A stretch of 64,000 bases of DNA from an uncultured Clostridia bacterium (GTDB taxonomy: Bacteria; Bacillota; Clostridia; Oscillospirales; Ruminococcaceae). Shown piece by piece: positions 61,565 through 64,000 of this stretch. The translations under genes were made by a program, and so were the position numbers. The stretch is taken from contig CALXHI010000019.1 of the NCBI GenBank assembly GCA_944388075.1, forward strand, positions 32,927 to 96,926, read 5' to 3'. Under the pieces are notes generated by a model. The model did not search any database. It had not been told where the DNA came from and saw nothing but the letters and a program-made list of their open reading frames with translations. Every line of letters starts with the position of its first letter. Positions within the stretch are counted from its first letter, which is position 1.

Positions 61565-62482
61565 TTATGCCGGCACATGGCACAGCACATAGTCAAGCAA
61601 AGCCTGTGCGCCGTCCTTGTTCAGGTGAATGCCGTCCTCCGCCGCATAGGCAGGATTCAGCTTACCGTCATTGGCTTTGAGTGCCGTGTTGGTATCGACA
61701 AAATACACATTCGCCGCATTGGCAAATTCCAGCAGCAGCGAATTATACGCATCGATATTGCTGTTGAGAATGGGCGTTTCCGCAGTTTCTGCCGCCGCCG
61801 TCACCGGAGGAATCGACAGCACTAAAATCTCCGCCTCGGGAGCTGTCTGCTTAACGGCATTGAGCAGGCTTGAGAAATGGTCTGCCGCTTCCTTTGCATC
61901 ATCGGCGGCAAGATTCTCCGTACCGAACATCAGGTAAATCGGGCAGGACGCTTTCGACAATGCACTGAGCAGCCGAATCTGTGTATTGTTGAGATTGAAA
62001 TATTCGGAGGTGTAGTTGTCCAGATTCAGCGTTTCGCTGGCATAGACATTCATCGTTTTCAGCATGCCCATTTGCCCGATGCGATAGATATTCGTATCAC
62101 CGGCAAAGGCACAGCGGTCGAGATAGTCTGCACCGACTTTCGTTCCCTCCGGTACGGGATTGATTTTCGTTTCAATCACAACCTGAGAGGAATTCGATGC
62201 CTGCGAATCTATGCTGCTGTCAGTCGGGGTATTGGGGGTATCGGCATCCGAATCGTTTGGTATCACCTCGGAATTGCTGCTCTGTGCGCTTTCCTCGGCA
62301 GCCTCATATTTTTCCGGATTCAAATTTCGGCTGACCATGTATACCCCAAAGCAGATGATAAAGCAGCCAATCCAGAGCAAAATCAAGGTGCTCATCCGAA
62401 AGCGCATCACCGGTCCACGGCGGCGTTTTTTCTTTGCATTTCCGGAAGATTGATGAATCGGCGGACGTTTTTCCGTTGCCAT
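61565..62482 (-). CDS. Membrane-anchored SGNH-hydrolase-like protein
   Basis: 305 aa. A basic cytosolic N-terminus, one membrane helix (residues ~30-50, LILLWIGCFIICFGVYMV), a Ser/Asp/Pro-rich stalk, then an SGNH-fold domain from ~115: block I FAGDTN instead of GDS, block III LMFGTEN, and block V DGIHLNKDG with the Asp-His pair. With Thr in place of the nucleophilic Ser it may be inactive or use Thr. It is 10 bp from miaB and 4 bp after thyX. Possible cell-wall or surface-glycan esterase relative. Confidence 0.78.
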   Translation of the reverse strand: MATEKRPPIHQSSGNAKKKRRRGPVMRFRMSTLILLWIGCFIICFGVYMVSRNLNPEKYEAAEESAQSSNSEVIPNDSDADTPNTPTDSSIDSQASNSSQVVIETKINPVPEGTKVGADYLDRCAFAGDTNIYRIGQMGMLKTMNVYASETLNLDNYTSEYFNLNNTQIRLLSALSKASCPIYLMFGTENLAADDAKEAADHFSSLLNAVKQTAPEAEILVLSIPPVTAAAETAETPILNSNIDAYNSLLLEFANAANVYFVDTNTALKANDGKLNPAYAAEDGIHLNKDGAQALLDYVLCHVPA

Positions 62483-62486
62483 GCGA

Positions 62487-63842
62487 TCACTGCTCCTTTG
62501 CTGAGAATAGGGTATCGAATTCTGTTTTCACGGCAGCTGCCTGTCCGCAGGAAAGCCGCCCCTCCGGGCAAATTCCCTTGGTATAGCAGCTCGGACCGAA
62601 TTGGCGCATTGCCGGATTGACCATAGCAAGCGTTTGCAGTAGCTCCAATGCCACCGCACGAATCTCCCACTGTGCCCGGCGGCAGGTTCGGAGTGCAAAG
62701 AAATGCTGTAGCTCTCTGCCATTCATCGCACACATCACATCCAACTGATTGCCTGCCAAAGCAAAATACTGCACAGCCTCCATCGGCAGACCATCCGCAA
62801 GCAGTTCTCGCAGACAGTCGGTATTGCGATGAAATGCAGAGGTATAACATTTCAATGCAGACGGGCAATCCTGTATGGTTTGCGGCAAAACATAGTGATT
62901 ATCGAGCATGGCTCTCGTCACCTGCGGCACAAGCACCGTCTGCATCCGATGGCGCACCAAATGCGTCACCGCAGCCAGCGACAGATTCCGAATGCGGAAT
63001 ACCGCCTGCATCAATTCGAGTTCTCTCAGACGCTCTCCGGCAACGATGTCCTGTATGGACAGCTCCACACTCGGCACAATCATGCCATTGGCAGATGCTG
63101 CTTCAAACCAAATCGAATCGAAATTCTGCGGTGCAGAAATGACTTCCGTTCTTGCTGTACACACAGTCGGCTCTGCAATCGGCGGACAGCATTTCGGCAG
63201 TGCGTAGCGCATATTCAGCACACTCGGACGCATACTGTCCATCAGATTCGGAAAATAGGCGGAGAACTGTTCACTGAGCGACTCGCCGAGCTGTTTCAGC
63301 TCCGGGAATACCGAGCCTCTGCCCCAACGCATCGCCGCAATCATGTGCATCAATTCTCTGGCATTGAGCGTGCAGTAGAAATTGCTGTGGAAGCAGTAGG
63401 GGAGCAGGAATCTGGCATCTTCCTTCGGAATGCCTGCCGCAGTCAGCGCATCATAATCGGCAAACAGCGACTGCATATGTGCCGAAAATCGTTCCTGCAA
63501 ATGCTCCGGCAGTGGCGGCAGATAAAATCCGGCATTTGAAAAATCCACATATCTGCGTGACTGCACCGTATATGACGCCAGGCGAAATTCGATGACAAAT
63601 TCCTCCGTGCAGACGCTCACATGGTCAAACGCAATCGTAAACATTGCATGCTCGAGAATCGAGCGATGACCGGATGCAACAACTTTTTCAATCAGACCGG
63701 CATTGTTTTGTTTTTCCTTAGAACGTTCGAGAATTTCCAGTGCTGTGCCCTGTGTGGTGGAAATCCGACCGGCGGCGGCACACACCAAATTTCCGGCAGT
63801 TGAGCTTGCAACAATCGTAGCAGTCGGTTGCTTTGACATCAT
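62487..63842 (-). CDS. thyX: Two-domain FAD-dependent thymidylate synthase (ThyX)
   Basis: 451 aa, twice the usual ThyX length. The first half has GHRSILEHAMFTIAF and EFRLASYTVQSRRY (R87, S90, S95, R97, Y98 of the ThyX motif, but EF instead of the first RH). The second half has HLVRHRMQTVLVPQ (R297-H298-R299, but Thr and Pro at later motif serines) and the canonical end NGRELQHFFALRTCRRAQWEIR. The C-terminus adds CYTKGICPEGRLSC. It makes dTMP from dUMP using methylene-tetrahydrofolate, FAD and NADPH. The two ThyX units appear to have split the motif between them. Start ATG at 63842 (GAGGGA, 9 nt); the next codon is also ATG. Confidence 0.85.
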   Translation of the reverse strand: MMSKQPTATIVASSTAGNLVCAAAGRISTTQGTALEILERSKEKQNNAGLIEKVVASGHRSILEHAMFTIAFDHVSVCTEEFVIEFRLASYTVQSRRYVDFSNAGFYLPPLPEHLQERFSAHMQSLFADYDALTAAGIPKEDARFLLPYCFHSNFYCTLNARELMHMIAAMRWGRGSVFPELKQLGESLSEQFSAYFPNLMDSMRPSVLNMRYALPKCCPPIAEPTVCTARTEVISAPQNFDSIWFEAASANGMIVPSVELSIQDIVAGERLRELELMQAVFRIRNLSLAAVTHLVRHRMQTVLVPQVTRAMLDNHYVLPQTIQDCPSALKCYTSAFHRNTDCLRELLADGLPMEAVQYFALAGNQLDVMCAMNGRELQHFFALRTCRRAQWEIRAVALELLQTLAMVNPAMRQFGPSCYTKGICPEGRLSCGQAAAVKTEFDTLFSAKEQ

Positions 63843-63869
63843 GTCACCCCATCCCTCTTTTTGATATAA

Positions 63870-64000
63870 GGCGACACCGCACAAAGACCGCCTGACGGCT
63901 TTGCACGCCATCTGCTTGTGCTTTTTCCGCCATATTTCACAAAAATGCTCGGAAATACACAGAGTATTTCCTGCGCTTTTTGTTTCATCTGACGAAAAAA
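63870..64000. mobile_element. MITE-like inverted-repeat element, copy 3 (cut by window end)
   Basis: Left end GGCGACACCGCACAAAGA at 63870-63887, identical to the reverse complement of the right end of copy 1. The interior includes CCGCCTGACGGCTTTGCACG, the near-palindrome AATACACAGAGTATT and TTTCATCTGACGAAAA. The right end lies outside the window. It begins 28 bp upstream of thyX, so the thyX promoter must lie in or beyond the element. Confidence 0.8.

Overview
The window looks like the chromosome of an anaerobic, low-to-mid GC Firmicute of the genus Ruminococcus that makes a cellulosome. The reasons are four secreted proteins with C-terminal type I dockerins, long Thr-rich linkers, BspA-type leucine-rich repeats, a 2-hydroxyacyl-CoA dehydratase activase, a perfect CIRCE element, and very strict TTGACA-17-TATAAT promoters. 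R. champanellensis or a close relative would fit the fairly GC-rich housekeeping part, but the species is inference.

Layout. 1-2.3 kb: 3' part of a leucine-rich-repeat gene. 2.4-5.1 kb: a dockerin protein with a 24-bp tandem-repeat Thr linker. 5.1-5.7 kb: a promoter-to-terminator noncoding RNA of about 360 nt, followed by tRNA-Val(GAC). 5.7-13.1 kb: minus-strand genes for a TatD hydrolase, a dehydratase activase split in two, a ParB-like hypothetical and a coiled-coil protein. 13.2-18.5 kb: DUF1846, an SNF2 ATPase, a phosphohexomutase look-alike without its catalytic serine motif, and a small Cys-rich membrane protein. 18.6-20.6 kb: a cellulosomal GH5 mannanase. 20.7-40.8 kb: an exopolysaccharide locus read on the minus strand from one strong promoter near 40.8 kb. 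41.0-43.6 kb: two convergent dockerin genes. 43.9-51.6 kb: a two-component system, phosphofructokinase, alcohol and D-lactate dehydrogenases and CIRCE-controlled htpG. 51.6-55.1 kb: aminopeptidase P, a LUD protein and a foldase-like lipoprotein. 55.1-63.9 kb: a tight operon thyX-SGNH-miaB-ylbF-mutS-mutL.

The polysaccharide locus is complete enough to read as a pathway. RfbA and RfbB make dTDP-4-keto-6-deoxyglucose. RfbC and RfbD take it to dTDP-rhamnose, while a DegT aminotransferase next to rfbA could take it to a dTDP-4-amino-sugar. A fused ketopantoate-reductase/CapK-type adenylating enzyme and an ATP-grasp ligase, translationally coupled, could make and attach an unusual acyl group to such an amino sugar. 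An initiating sugar transferase, four GT2 enzymes, Wzy, Wzx, an acetyltransferase and an esterase assemble and modify the unit, and Ugd supplies a uronic acid precursor. The core from about 22.8 to 38.5 kb is visibly more AT-rich than its flanks.

A family of small inverted-repeat elements (115-145 bp, 18-bp ends reading GGCRACACCGCACAAAGA) occurs three times: at 6963-7077, at 22655-22797 on the edge of the AT-rich polysaccharide core, and at 63870 to the window end just upstream of thyX. The best candidates for something undescribed are the 5138-5498 RNA with its three SD-ATG repeats, the reductase-adenylating fusion module, this element family, and the two-domain ThyX.
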